The notes beneath the pieces are model-generated. The model saw nothing but the letters and a program-made list of their open reading frames with translations. It ran no database searches and was not told the origin of the DNA. This document shows, in pieces, positions 16,470 to 25,719 of a DNA stretch of 64,000 bases (positions are counted from its first letter, which is position 1; each line of letters opens with the position of its first letter). The translations under genes and the position numbers were made by a program. The stretch lies in assembly GCF_050157905.1 (NCBI RefSeq), contig NZ_JBKIWZ010000001.1, forward strand, positions 1,178,001 to 1,242,000, in the 5' to 3' direction. This DNA is from Pantoea sp050157905 (GTDB lineage: Bacteria; Pseudomonadota; Gammaproteobacteria; Enterobacterales; Enterobacteriaceae).

Positions 16470-17516
16470 ATGAGCGATAAATTACGTGTTGGCCTCATCG
16501 GCTACGGTTTTGCCAGTAAAACGTTTCATGCCCCGCTGATTGCGGGAACGCCGGACGTGGAGCTGGCTGCGATTTCCAGTAGTGATGCCAGTAAAGTTCA
16601 CGCCGACTGGCCTGGCGTGCAGGTCGTCACCGAGCCTCAGGCGCTACTGAACGACCCGACACTGCAGCTGATTGTGATTCCGACCCCCAACGATACTCAC
16701 TTCCCACTGGCCAAAGCCGCGCTGAATGCTGGCAAGCATGTCGTGGTTGATAAGCCTTTTACTGTGACGTTGTCACAGGCGCGCGAGCTGGATGCACTGG
16801 CTAACGCGAAAGGGCTGCTGCTTTCCGTCTTCCATAACCGTCGCTGGGATAGCGATTTCCTGACGCTGAAGTCGCTGCTTGAAGCCGGTACGCTGGGCGA
16901 AGTCCGTTACTTTGAATCGCACTTTGATCGCTTCCGTCCGGAAGTCCGCAATCGCTGGCGCGAAATGAAGGGCGCAGGCAGCGGCATCTGGTATGACCTG
17001 GGGCCGCACCTGCTGGACCAGGCGCTGCAGCTGTTTGGCCCGCCCGTCGCGATTAACGTTGACCTGGCCGAAATGCGTCCGGGCGCGCAGACCACAGACT
17101 ACTTTCACGCCACGCTGACCTATCCACAGCGCCGCGTAGTGCTGCACGCCAGCATGCTGGTAGCAGCGGAGTCCGCCCGCTATACGGTGCATGGCACGCG
17201 CGGCAGCTACATCAAATATGGTCTGGATCCGCAGGAAGATCGTCTGAAATCAGGTGACTTCCCGCCGCAGGCAGACTGGGGCTATGACATGCGTGATGGC
17301 ACCCTGACGCTGGCAGAGGGGGAGGCGCTGAAGGAAACCACGCAGCTGACGCAGCCGGGTAATTATCCCGCTTACTATGCAGCCATACGCGAGGCGATCG
17401 CCGGACGGGGCAATAACCCGGTGACGGCGGAAGAGGCAATTCAGGTGATGGAGCTGATCGACCTGGGTCTGCAATCCGCCGAAAAGCGCCAGACGATGTC
17501 GCTGAAGCGCGTCTGA
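16470..17516 (+). CDS. ydgJ: YdgJ-like Gfo/Idh/MocA oxidoreductase
   Basis: NAD(P)-dependent oxidoreductase of the Gfo/Idh/MocA family, 348 residues. The Rossmann domain carries GLIGYGFAS at about residues 8-16, and the catalytic lysine motif is VVDKPFTVT near residue 94. The C-terminal alpha/beta domain includes GSGIWYDLGPHLLDQALQLFG, with the family's D-x3-H pattern. GGGAG precedes the ATG. In E. coli ydgJ also neighbours add. The substrate of YdgJ-type enzymes is not established to my knowledge. A terminator follows 24 bp downstream, shared with convergent add. Confidence 0.88.
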   Translation: MSDKLRVGLIGYGFASKTFHAPLIAGTPDVELAAISSSDASKVHADWPGVQVVTEPQALLNDPTLQLIVIPTPNDTHFPLAKAALNAGKHVVVDKPFTVTLSQARELDALANAKGLLLSVFHNRRWDSDFLTLKSLLEAGTLGEVRYFESHFDRFRPEVRNRWREMKGAGSGIWYDLGPHLLDQALQLFGPPVAINVDLAEMRPGAQTTDYFHATLTYPQRRVVLHASMLVAAESARYTVHGTRGSYIKYGLDPQEDRLKSGDFPPQADWGYDMRDGTLTLAEGEALKETTQLTQPGNYPAYYAAIREAIAGRGNNPVTAEEAIQVMELIDLGLQSAEKRQTMSLKRV

Positions 17517-17540
17517 TCGCCGGGATAAGACAAAAGCAGA

Positions 17541-17568
17541 ACGGGCCGGCTATCCGGCCCGTTTTTTT
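17541..17568. terminator. Terminator between ydgJ and add
   Basis: ACGGGCCGG and CCGGCCCGT form a perfect 9-bp stem with loop CTAT, followed by seven T on the plus strand. It ends ydgJ and may also act on convergent add. Confidence 0.92.
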
Positions 17569-17579
17569 GCGCGTCGGGA

Positions 17580-18575
17580 TTACTGCACGCGGGCGCGAAT
17601 GGCCGCTTTCTCTGCGTCGCTGAGAAAGGCAATCGTCAGGCCATTTTCCTGCGCCTGACGGATCTGCGCGGCGCTCAGGCCTGCCGCAGGCGCGGCGTGA
17701 TGATATTCGTGGGCCAGCTCGATGCCCTGAACGGCCGGATCATCCGTATTGATGGTTGCCAGAATGCCGTGCTCAAGGAAAGTCTTCAGCGGATGCTGCG
17801 CCAGTGACGGCACGGTGCTGGTCTGGATGTTAGAGGTCAGACAGGATTCGATGCCGATGCGGTGCTCCGCCAGGAAGTCCATCAGCGCACGATCCTCGAT
17901 CGCTTTTACGCCGTGACCGATACGCTCCGCGCCCAGCTCACGAATCGCCTGCCAGATGCTCTCCGGACCGGCGGCTTCGCCCGCATGCACCGTCACGCGG
18001 AAGCCCGCGTCGCGTGCGCGCGTGAAGTGGCTCAGGAATTCACTGCCGGGGAAGCCCAGCTCGTCGCCCGCCAGATCGACTGCGGTGATGTGATCGCGAT
18101 GCGCCAGTAACCCTTCCAGCTCGTTGAGGCAGGCCTCTTCACCGAAGGTGCGGCTCATTATCCCGATCAGGCGCACGTCGATATCATGCTGCTGACGACC
18201 TGCGCGCACGCCATCGATGACCGCTTCCACCACACCCGCAATCGGCAGATTGTGGGTCATCGCCATATAGCCCGGGGAAAAACGGAGTTCAGCGTAGTGA
18301 ATACCGGCGCGGGCGGCATCTTCGATATTCTCCTGCGCGATACGGCGGCAGGCATCCAGATCGCCCAGCACTTTTACGCCCCAGTCGAGTTTCTGCAGAA
18401 AGCTCACGAGATCGGGTTCGTTCTGGCCTACCTGAACGTGCGGACGCAACGTTTCCAGCGTGGAGGCGGGCAGGGCAAGGTTAAACTGGCGACCTAAATC
18501 AAGAATAGTCTGTGCACGAATGTTGCCATCAAGGTGGCGATGAATATCAGTCAGGGGAATTTTAGAATCAATCAT
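17580..18575 (-). CDS. add: Add, adenosine deaminase
   Basis: Hydrolyses adenosine and deoxyadenosine to inosine and deoxyinosine, in purine salvage. The 331-residue TIM-barrel enzyme has the expected zinc and catalytic residues: HRHLDGN at residues 12-18, TVHAGEAAGPES, IGHGVKAIED, ESCLTSNIQTS and ATINTDDPAVQG. The start MIDSKIPLTDIHRHLDGN matches the family. It is convergent with ydgJ. Confidence 0.96.
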   Translation of the reverse strand: MIDSKIPLTDIHRHLDGNIRAQTILDLGRQFNLALPASTLETLRPHVQVGQNEPDLVSFLQKLDWGVKVLGDLDACRRIAQENIEDAARAGIHYAELRFSPGYMAMTHNLPIAGVVEAVIDGVRAGRQQHDIDVRLIGIMSRTFGEEACLNELEGLLAHRDHITAVDLAGDELGFPGSEFLSHFTRARDAGFRVTVHAGEAAGPESIWQAIRELGAERIGHGVKAIEDRALMDFLAEHRIGIESCLTSNIQTSTVPSLAQHPLKTFLEHGILATINTDDPAVQGIELAHEYHHAAPAAGLSAAQIRQAQENGLTIAFLSDAEKAAIRARVQ

Positions 18576-18723
18576 AGTGCACTCGCTCAGTTGTCAGTGA
18601 AGTGCAGAGCATTATAAAAATATCATGCGCAACAGCGCCAGTGATTTGCGCAAACAGCGCCGCCGGATGCTGCATAATTACCCATAACCCCGGTAAAACG
18701 CCTGTTCAGGCCCTTTCAGCAAT

Positions 18724-18748
18724 AAAAAAGGCGACCCGAAGGCCGCCC
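18724..18748 (-). terminator. Terminator of ydgA
   Basis: On the minus strand GGCGGCC and GGTCGCC form a stem around TTCG (one G-U pair), followed by six T. It lies 18 bp past the ydgA stop. Confidence 0.85.
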
Positions 18749-18765
18749 TGATGCGATGAAACGAT

Positions 18766-20265
18766 TTACTGTGGCATCCCTTCACTGGTTGGCATCCCCA
18801 GCATGTAGCGGGACAAAAACTGCTCCAGCGTCATCTTGTCGCCGTTCATATTGACCTGTCCATTGGCGTACTGCAGGCTGGTCACAATGTTGTTGTCCTG
18901 CTGTTGTGTCAGGCGGAACATCTGACCCATCGCCGCCAGGCCTTTCACCTGCTGATCGGCCAGTTTCTGCGCGTCATCCGCCTGATAGCCCTCGGCCAGA
19001 CCCACTTTCTGCATGGTTTCGGTCGCCATCGGCATATTGATCGTCAGCTTGCTGTCCAGTGACTTCAGAACCCGATCCACCATAGCGCTCAGGCTCTGGG
19101 CTTCGCCGGTCACCAGAGAGGGATCGTTGAAGTTAGCGGTCAGGTTAAAGGTGCTTTCTCCTTTATCGTTCTTCCAGCTCAGCGGTGCGATGCTGAGGGA
19201 TGGCGAGCCTTTCAGCAGCATCGGCAGGTTGTTCATCAGGATCTCATGCACGCCCGCCTGATAGCGAATCGGATCGTCCGCCAGGCCCGGCTGGTTCTGC
19301 AGTGCCTGCATCTGCGCGTTATAGCGTTCGGAGAAGGCTTTGACCGCCTGAGCGTCAAACTGCGACAGTTTCATTTTCAGCGCGGCCTGACCAAAGTCCT
19401 GCTTCTGCAGCTGAACGCTTTCCACCTGATAGTCGATATTGCCACCAATCTTGCCGGCGCTGTTATCGAACGAGGAGGTGCCTTTCATGTTGTGCAGCGT
19501 CAGGGCGTCCTGACCGTTGATGCTGGCATTGACCTTCTCAATATTTACCGACTGGTCGCCAATCCGCACGCCTTCCGGGCTGAGGTGGGTGTTGCCGCTC
19601 AGCTTCAGCCCGTTCAGGGTGAACAGCACCGGCTGACCCATCTCATTTTTGCTGGTCAGCGCCAGGCTATCCACGTCGCTGTCGAGCGACACTTTGTCGC
19701 CTTTGTTGTCCGCGCTGACGTTGAAGGTGCCGCCATTGGTCGCCAGACGTTCGCCGCTTTGTGCGTTCTGATAGTCAACAGGCAGGATGCGCAGCGCCGT
19801 ATCAGTCGCACCGCTGTAACCAATACGGGTATCCGCGTTGATCAACGATTTATTGCCGGTCAGCTCAAACAGCTTCTTCACCGCATCGGTGTTCGCCAGT
19901 TCGGTATGAACCGAAGCCATGCTCGGGATCAGGTTGAAATGCTTCAGCTGCGCAAACGGGAAGGGGCCGTGGTCGATGGTTTCGTTCAGTATGAGGCTCT
20001 GGCCAGGCTTGAGCAGCGGATTATCCTCGGTCTGCGAGCTGGCCTGAATCACCAGATTCACTTTGCTGCTGAACACACCGCGCTGATAATCCTGATAGCT
20101 GATTTTCAGTCGGCTGTTGGGGGCATAAGCATTCAGCTGCGCGTTAGCATTCTGGACCAGCTGATCCCTGTGGCTTTCAATCTGTTTGCCCGTGAACCAT
20201 GCCGCGCCAGTCCAGATTACACCCAGTGCGATGATGACACCTACGGCAACATTGGTCTTTTTCAT
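18766..20265 (-). CDS. ydgA: YdgA-like DUF945 protein
   Basis: A 499-residue envelope protein of the DUF945 family, close to E. coli YdgA (502 residues). An N-terminal membrane anchor or signal (VAVGVIIALGVIWTGAAWF, residues about 6-24) leads a long, mostly beta extracytoplasmic region. Shared stretches include DHGPFPFAQLKHFNLIPSMA, PLSWKNDKGES and AAMGQMFRLTQQQDN. Function is not well defined. It has its own terminator, and manA lies upstream on the same strand, matching E. coli order. Confidence 0.9.
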   Translation of the reverse strand: MKKTNVAVGVIIALGVIWTGAAWFTGKQIESHRDQLVQNANAQLNAYAPNSRLKISYQDYQRGVFSSKVNLVIQASSQTEDNPLLKPGQSLILNETIDHGPFPFAQLKHFNLIPSMASVHTELANTDAVKKLFELTGNKSLINADTRIGYSGATDTALRILPVDYQNAQSGERLATNGGTFNVSADNKGDKVSLDSDVDSLALTSKNEMGQPVLFTLNGLKLSGNTHLSPEGVRIGDQSVNIEKVNASINGQDALTLHNMKGTSSFDNSAGKIGGNIDYQVESVQLQKQDFGQAALKMKLSQFDAQAVKAFSERYNAQMQALQNQPGLADDPIRYQAGVHEILMNNLPMLLKGSPSLSIAPLSWKNDKGESTFNLTANFNDPSLVTGEAQSLSAMVDRVLKSLDSKLTINMPMATETMQKVGLAEGYQADDAQKLADQQVKGLAAMGQMFRLTQQQDNNIVTSLQYANGQVNMNGDKMTLEQFLSRYMLGMPTSEGMPQ

Positions 20266-20324
20266 TGCTGATTCGTCCTTATCCTTGAGTCCGCTAACGC
20301 CGCAGGTGTGCCCTGGCGACCGAA

Positions 20325-20345
20325 GAAAAACGCCCGCAGGCGTTT
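20325..20345 (-). terminator. Terminator of manA
   Basis: On the minus strand AACGCC-tgcg-GGCGTT is followed by TTTT. It lies between manA and ydgA, 53 bp past the manA stop. Confidence 0.75.
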
Positions 20346-20397
20346 AAATGCTAATAGGTTGAAATAATAGCAGTTAACCGGCCCTTCGTCAGCCGGT

Positions 20398-21573
20398 TCA
20401 CCTCAGGTCATTAAATACCCGCGCCAGACGGCCCGTTCCGGCTACCGACACGGGCGATTCACAGGCGGGAACGAAGCAGGACTCACCGGGTTTCAGCGTC
20501 AGTTGCTTATCGCCTCTGACAACCATTGCCTGGCCCTCAATGCAGAACAACAGGGCGGCGCTCTGCTGCGCCAGCGATTGCGGCGCGGCGCTGAGCGTGT
20601 GAATGGCGAAGGCAAAATCCTCTACCGGAACCGGGAAGTGGAGAGCATGGCGCTGTTGCGCTGGCGCGATCAGTAACTTGCTGACCGGTTTCTCTTCAAA
20701 CTTCAGGTTGGCCATCAGTTCGGCGACATCGATATATTTCGGGGTTAACCCGGCGCGCAGGACGTTATCAGAGTTGGCCATCACCTCCAGCGCCACGCCT
20801 TTCAGGTAGGCGTGCGGCGTTTCAGCATAAAGAAACATCGCATCGCCCGGCTGCAGCGTTATCACATTCAGTAGCAGCGGTGAAAACAGGCCGCAGTCGT
20901 CGGGATAGTCCGCCGCGATAGCGTGGATGGTCTGCCACGGCTCACCCTGCTGCACACGCAGCACTGATTTCAGGATATCCAGCGCCCGCGACTTCGGCTC
21001 ACCCTCCAGCGAGAGCAGGGCGGAGAAGAGTGTGGCCAGCGTCGTCAGGTCGGGATGCTGCAGAAAGTGGGCGATCTGCGGATGGGCGCCTGCGAGGGGT
21101 TCCAGCAGCGACTTTATCTCCGTCAGCGTGCGGAAACCGTTCATCGCCTGAAAGGGGGTCAGCGCGTAGAGCAGCTCCGGCTTATGGTTGGGATCTTTGT
21201 AGTTGCGCTCCGCTGCCGTCAGGGGGATCCCTGCCGCGTTTTCCCGGGCAAAGCCTGCCTCTGCGGCAGGTTTACTGGGGTGAACCTGGACAGACAGTGG
21301 CTGGTCGGCGGAGAGGACTTTGAAAAGAAAGGGCAGTTCACCAAAACGTTGTGCAACGGCTTCACCCAGCATAGCGACAGGATTGGCCGCGATGACCTCA
21401 CGCAGCGATCGCGGCTGGCCCCGGTCAGACACGGTGGAGGGACTTTTCGGATGCGCACCCATCCAGAGTTCTGCCATCGGCAGCCCCTGCGGATTGGCAA
21501 TCCCGTAGAGGCGGGTGAACGCTGTCTGGCTGCCCCAGGCATAATTTTGCAGTGAGTTGTTCATTTTCTGCAT
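20398..21573 (-). CDS. manA: ManA, mannose-6-phosphate isomerase
   Basis: Interconverts mannose 6-phosphate and fructose 6-phosphate, feeding mannose into glycolysis and GDP-mannose synthesis. It is a type I phosphomannose isomerase of 391 residues. Zinc-ligand segments are visible: SVQVHPSKP (Gln and His), NHKPELLYALTPF (Glu) and ETPHAYLKGVALEVMANSDN (His). The ATG giving MQKMNNSLQNYAWG is used because it matches the family start and has GGGAG upstream; the open frame begins six codons earlier. It is divergent from fumC. Confidence 0.96.
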   Translation of the reverse strand: MQKMNNSLQNYAWGSQTAFTRLYGIANPQGLPMAELWMGAHPKSPSTVSDRGQPRSLREVIAANPVAMLGEAVAQRFGELPFLFKVLSADQPLSVQVHPSKPAAEAGFARENAAGIPLTAAERNYKDPNHKPELLYALTPFQAMNGFRTLTEIKSLLEPLAGAHPQIAHFLQHPDLTTLATLFSALLSLEGEPKSRALDILKSVLRVQQGEPWQTIHAIAADYPDDCGLFSPLLLNVITLQPGDAMFLYAETPHAYLKGVALEVMANSDNVLRAGLTPKYIDVAELMANLKFEEKPVSKLLIAPAQQRHALHFPVPVEDFAFAIHTLSAAPQSLAQQSAALLFCIEGQAMVVRGDKQLTLKPGESCFVPACESPVSVAGTGRLARVFNDLR

Positions 21574-21764
21574 CACGAACTCCCGGAGCACAAAAATTAT
21601 GGTCGTTATTAAAGCAGAAACGGTCGTTAAAAATAGCGACCCGATCCCAAACGGCGCTAAGCTCTGATAATGTTAAATTATTGTGTATTGCTATCCGGTG
21701 TACCCTGGACGATCGCCAGAACGGGTGCACATTCTTTTAAAAACAAGGTGAAGGAGATGTATTC

Positions 21765-23162
21765 ATGGCAGCCAACCGCATTGAGAAAGATTCAATGGGC
21801 CCCATCGACGTACCGGCAGACAAACTGTGGGGCGCGCAGACGCAGCGCTCACTGGAGCACTTCCGCATCTCAACCGAAAAAATGCCCACGGCGCTGGTGC
21901 ATGCCCTGGCGCTGACCAAACGGGCGGCCGCCAGCGTCAACCGCGATCTGGGTCTGCTGCCCGCTGAACGCGCCGATGCGATTGTCCGCGCGGCTGATGA
22001 GGTGCTGGCTGACCAGCATGCAGAGGCGTTTCCGCTGGCGGTCTGGCAGACCGGCTCCGGTACGCAGACCAACATGAATATGAATGAAGTACTGGCAAAC
22101 CGCGCCAGCGAACTGCTGGGCGGCGAGCGCGGGATGTCGCGGCTGGTACATCCTAATGATGATGTGAACAAGAGCCAGAGTTCCAACGACGTCTTCCCGA
22201 CTGCCATGCATGTGGCTGCCGTCATCGCGCTGCGCGAACAGCTGATTCCGCAGATTCAGGTGCTGAAAAAGACGCTGAGCCAGAAATCTGACGCCTTTAA
22301 GGACATCGTCAAGATTGGCCGTACGCATCTGCAGGATGCGACGCCGCTGACGCTGGGCCAGGAGATCTCCGGCTGGGTGGCGATGCTGGAGCATAACCTG
22401 AAGCATATTGAGCAGAGCATTCCGCACGTAGCGGAGCTGGCGCTGGGTGGCACCGCTGTCGGCACCGGCCTGAACACCCATCCGGAATATGCGGTGCGGG
22501 TGGCGAAAGCGCTGGCCGATCTGACGAAGCAGCCCTTTGTCACGGCGCCGAATAAGTTTGAGGCGCTGGCGACCTGTGATGCGCTGGTTCATGCGCATGG
22601 CGCACTGAAAGGGCTGGCCGCCTCACTGATGAAAATTGCTAACGACGTGCGCTGGCTCTCGTCCGGCCCGCGCTGCGGCATCGGCGAAATCGCCATTCCG
22701 GAAAATGAACCTGGCAGCTCGATCATGCCGGGTAAAGTCAATCCGACCCAGTGCGAAGCCATGACCATGCTCTGCTGCCAGGTAATGGGGAACGACGTAG
22801 CGATCAACATGGGCGGTGCGTCCGGTAATTTTGAGCTTAACGTGTTCCGTCCGATGATCATCCATAACTTCCTGCAATCCGTTCGCCTGCTGGCGGATGG
22901 CATCGACAGCTTTAATCACCACTGCGCGGTCGGCATCGAGCCGGTGCGCGAGCGTATTGACCAGCTGCTGAATGAGTCGCTGATGCTGGTAACGGCGCTC
23001 AATACGCATATTGGTTACGACAAAGCCGCTGAAATTGCCAAAAAGGCGCATAAAGAGGGGCTGACGCTGAAAGGCTCGGCGCTGAAGCTGGGCTATCTGA
23101 CAGAAGAGGAGTTCGATGCCTGGGTACGGCCGGAAGAGATGGTCGGCAGCATGAAGTCGTAA
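21765..23162 (+). CDS. fumC: FumC, class II fumarate hydratase
   Basis: Iron-independent, heat-stable fumarase that hydrates fumarate to malate in the TCA cycle. The 465 residues include QTGSGTQTNMNMNEVLANRA, HPNDDVNKSQSSNDVFPTAMH, TKQPFVTAPNKFEAL and the superfamily signature GSSIMPGKVNPTQ near residue 320. AAGGAG lies at the right distance before ATG 21765. In E. coli fumA separates manA from fumC; here fumA is absent and fumC faces manA directly. A perfect hairpin follows before convergent tus. Confidence 0.97.
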   Translation: MAANRIEKDSMGPIDVPADKLWGAQTQRSLEHFRISTEKMPTALVHALALTKRAAASVNRDLGLLPAERADAIVRAADEVLADQHAEAFPLAVWQTGSGTQTNMNMNEVLANRASELLGGERGMSRLVHPNDDVNKSQSSNDVFPTAMHVAAVIALREQLIPQIQVLKKTLSQKSDAFKDIVKIGRTHLQDATPLTLGQEISGWVAMLEHNLKHIEQSIPHVAELALGGTAVGTGLNTHPEYAVRVAKALADLTKQPFVTAPNKFEALATCDALVHAHGALKGLAASLMKIANDVRWLSSGPRCGIGEIAIPENEPGSSIMPGKVNPTQCEAMTMLCCQVMGNDVAINMGGASGNFELNVFRPMIIHNFLQSVRLLADGIDSFNHHCAVGIEPVRERIDQLLNESLMLVTALNTHIGYDKAAEIAKKAHKEGLTLKGSALKLGYLTEEEFDAWVRPEEMVGSMKS

Positions 23163-23170
23163 GCGACAAC

Positions 23171-23194
23171 AGAGGCCAGCGGAAGCTGGCCTCT
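23171..23194. terminator. Hairpin between fumC and tus
   Basis: AGAGGCCAGC and GCTGGCCTCT form a perfect 10-bp stem with loop GGAA in the 35-bp gap between the two convergent genes. It lacks a T-run, so its strength as a terminator is uncertain. Confidence 0.65.
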
Positions 23195-23197
23195 GCA

Positions 23198-24127
23198 TTA
23201 TATCGGGCAATCCACCCACAAATGGAGTCGGGGGATGAGCAGATTCAGGGGTTCAGCGGCAGGCTTATGACGATGCCTGATATTGTCTGCATCATAGTTA
23301 AGCAACTCGCCCAGCACCGGCACCTGACTGCGATCGCGACAGATCACCAGAATCGGTGACGGGCAGGCCAGCTGGGTCTGTTTTTGCTCATCGGCACGCC
23401 AGACGCGCGCCACCGGCTGAACTTTCACCGGACGTTTGATTTTGAGCCGTGCCGAGGCGGGCAGGGCGCGCACGCTGGCCAGTTCCTCCTGCACTTTTTC
23501 TGCCCACTGTTCGCGAGACCACGGCGCCTGAGCGCGTCCCGCTTTCAGGCTTTTCTCCAGCTGAGCTATCACCTCTTCGCGTTTGAGATTCTTGATGATG
23601 TGCTTATTCGCCCAGCCGAAGCGCAGGCTGTCTGGTGCGCTGAGCAGAGTAATCGTGCGGTAGGCGTTCAGCGTGATTAACCCGCGCAGATGCTGGTGGA
23701 CAAACTCAAAGCGTGCTTCACTTGGCAGGCCCGAATCCACGGTAATCAGCTGCTCCAGCCGCGCTTTCAGCTGATTGATGACCGTCACCCGCGCGCCGAT
23801 TTCCGCTTCCTGCTGCGCGTCGCACTCAATGCAGAGGGCACCCGGCAGGCGCACGGCAGCCTTGGTGCTCAGCTGTTCTGACTGATGTTGCATAAACAGG
23901 CGACAGTAGTGGTCCAGCGCCATGGTTAACGCACGCTCACCGAGATGCTGCTCGACGGTAATCTGCGTAATCGCCTCGTGTTCGCGGCCTTTTACGACAG
24001 GCGGCAGGCTGAAGACCCGTGCGATGAGCAGAGACTGCGCTTCAATCTGCCGCCGCAGTTCTCCCAGCGCCTGTTCCAGATCGTTTACACACTGATGCAT
24101 ATCAGCCACTAAGTCGTAGCGCGTCAT
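23198..24127 (-). CDS. tus: Tus, DNA replication terminus site-binding protein
   Basis: Binds Ter sites and blocks DnaB helicase from one side, trapping forks in the terminus region. The 309-residue protein has the same length as E. coli Tus. Conserved segments include ARVFSLPPVV, STKAAVRLPGALC, RFEFVHQHLRGLITLNAYRT, LRFGWANKHIIKNL, LKIKRPVKVQPVARVW and LGELLNYDADN. GGAG precedes the ATG. Two Ter-like sequences lie directly upstream, so it is probably autoregulated as in E. coli, where TerB overlaps the tus promoter. Confidence 0.96.
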   Translation of the reverse strand: MTRYDLVADMHQCVNDLEQALGELRRQIEAQSLLIARVFSLPPVVKGREHEAITQITVEQHLGERALTMALDHYCRLFMQHQSEQLSTKAAVRLPGALCIECDAQQEAEIGARVTVINQLKARLEQLITVDSGLPSEARFEFVHQHLRGLITLNAYRTITLLSAPDSLRFGWANKHIIKNLKREEVIAQLEKSLKAGRAQAPWSREQWAEKVQEELASVRALPASARLKIKRPVKVQPVARVWRADEQKQTQLACPSPILVICRDRSQVPVLGELLNYDADNIRHRHKPAAEPLNLLIPRLHLWVDCPI

Positions 24128-24136
24128 TGGCGGTCT

Positions 24137-24158
24137 CCATAGTTACAACGTTCATAAT
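24137..24158 (-). promoter_or_regulatory. Degenerate second Ter-like site in the tus leader
   Basis: Read on the minus strand this gives ATTATGAACGTTGTAACTA, which keeps the Ter core GTTGTAACTA and the critical G at position 6 but differs at the T-A-T before the core. It overlaps the tus ribosome-binding region, 10 bp from the start codon, in the same orientation as the good Ter site. Confidence 0.45.
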
Positions 24159-24188
24159 GTGGCAGAAGCCTGCCGCAGATGCAAGAAC

Positions 24189-24211
24189 ATTATAGTTACA
24201 ACATACTAGTA
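24189..24211 (-). promoter_or_regulatory. Ter replication-arrest site upstream of tus
   Basis: On the minus strand the sequence contains AGTATGTTGTAACTA, an exact match to the core of the E. coli Ter consensus, including the G whose partner C6 locks into Tus. It lies about 60 bp upstream of the tus start. Confidence 0.92.
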
Positions 24212-24327
24212 ACGCTATTATCAAAAACGTGCGCGCTGCCGGTCATCAGGCCGGAAAGGCGTGATGCATGCAGGCTGCGGGCAGAACATGCTATAAAACA
24301 GTTTGCCTGCTAACGAAGAGAGTCTAA

Positions 24328-25512
24328 GTGAATCAGAACATTAAACCGGGCATCGCCGCCATTTTCACCCTTGGCTGCGTGCAAATACTTTCCTGGGGAG
24401 GATCGTTTTACCTGATGGCGGTGATGGCGAATCCCATCGCGGCTGAGACGGGCTGGTCCCGGCAGTGGATTTACGGTGCACTGTCGCTCGGCATTCTGGT
24501 GTCGGGCCTGCTGTCACCGCTGGCAGGCAGATTAATAGCTCGTACCGGTGGCCGTCTCCTGCTGGCGCTAAGTGGGCTGGTGATGGCGGCAGGGCTGGTC
24601 ATCATGGCGTTCAGTCACGCGTTGCCACTGTTTCTGTTTGCCTGGGTCATTATCGGCGTGGGTATGGCGATGGGCCTGTATGATGCGCTGTTTGCCACGC
24701 TGGGCACCTGCTATGGCGGTCAGGCACGGGCTGCCATCACCGGGATCACGCTGATTTCCGGTTTCTGCACCACGCTGGCCTGGCCGGGAACAGCACTGCT
24801 TATCCACGGTTTTGGCTGGCGGGAGGCCTCGTTGATCATTGCTGCGCTGATGGTGGCGTGCGTGCTGCCTGCCTATCTGTTTGCGCTGCCTGCCGGTCAT
24901 CTCACCCGGTCAGTAAAAAAGCGTCCGGCGCAGCCGGCCACGGCAGAAATTTCGACAGCGCTTTTCTGGCTGCTCTGCGCCATTTTTACCCTGGCTTCGG
25001 TGATCATGACCGCTGTTTCCGTGCAGCTTATTACGCTGTTGCAGGCGAGTGGCCATACGCTGGCTTCGGCGCTGGAGATCAGCGCCGTGATTGGTCCGTG
25101 TCAGGTGGGCTCCCGTATTGTCGATGTCGCTTTTAAACGCAGTCATCCTATCCGTACCGCCTTTTTTTCTGTCGGGCTGGTGGCACTGGGGCTGTTGTTG
25201 CTGGCATTCATGCCGCAGATGGCGCTGCTGAGTATGGTGCTTTATGGCGCAGGAAATGGCTTACGTGCCATTGTGCGTGGAACTTTACCGCTGGCGATGG
25301 TCAAACCAGAGTCTTACGCGATCGTGATGGGTAAGATGGCGCGGCCGGCACTGATGGGGCAGGCGCTGACGCCGCTGATTGGTGGATATGTCTTTGAAAA
25401 GATGGGCGCATCAGCCACGCTATGGTTGCTTTGCGCGCTGGCAATCATTAACGTGATGCTGGTGATGGCGCTGAAGCGGCGATTACCGGCGGTATCGACC
25501 CGTTTTGCGTGA
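24328..25512 (+). CDS. Major facilitator superfamily transporter, substrate unknown
   Basis: A 394-residue polytopic protein with about 12 membrane helices in two halves of six, separated by a basic loop near residue 200 (SVKKRPAQP). Typical MFS features are the loop after helix 2-3 (AGRLIARTGGRLLLALSG) and glycine-rich helices. It starts at GTG 24328 with GAAGAG upstream. There is no neighbouring enzyme or regulator in an operon with it, so no substrate can be proposed. It is divergent from tus. Confidence 0.8.
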   Translation: MNQNIKPGIAAIFTLGCVQILSWGGSFYLMAVMANPIAAETGWSRQWIYGALSLGILVSGLLSPLAGRLIARTGGRLLLALSGLVMAAGLVIMAFSHALPLFLFAWVIIGVGMAMGLYDALFATLGTCYGGQARAAITGITLISGFCTTLAWPGTALLIHGFGWREASLIIAALMVACVLPAYLFALPAGHLTRSVKKRPAQPATAEISTALFWLLCAIFTLASVIMTAVSVQLITLLQASGHTLASALEISAVIGPCQVGSRIVDVAFKRSHPIRTAFFSVGLVALGLLLLAFMPQMALLSMVLYGAGNGLRAIVRGTLPLAMVKPESYAIVMGKMARPALMGQALTPLIGGYVFEKMGASATLWLLCALAIINVMLVMALKRRLPAVSTRFA

Positions 25513-25719
25513 AGGCGTCTGGCTTCAGATTTCGCCGGAACAGGGCAGTGAACAGGCTAAGCAGCTTGTGCTATCGGACTTCTGCCTTTGGTGAATACGT
25601 GCCTTGTGACTGCCGCTTTGCTTCAAAAAAGCAACAGTGTTTGTTATATTTATTGCTCATTGATTGTTCATTTACGCGGCAATAAAACAAGAAGATGCAC
25701 CGCAACTCAGGATAAATAA

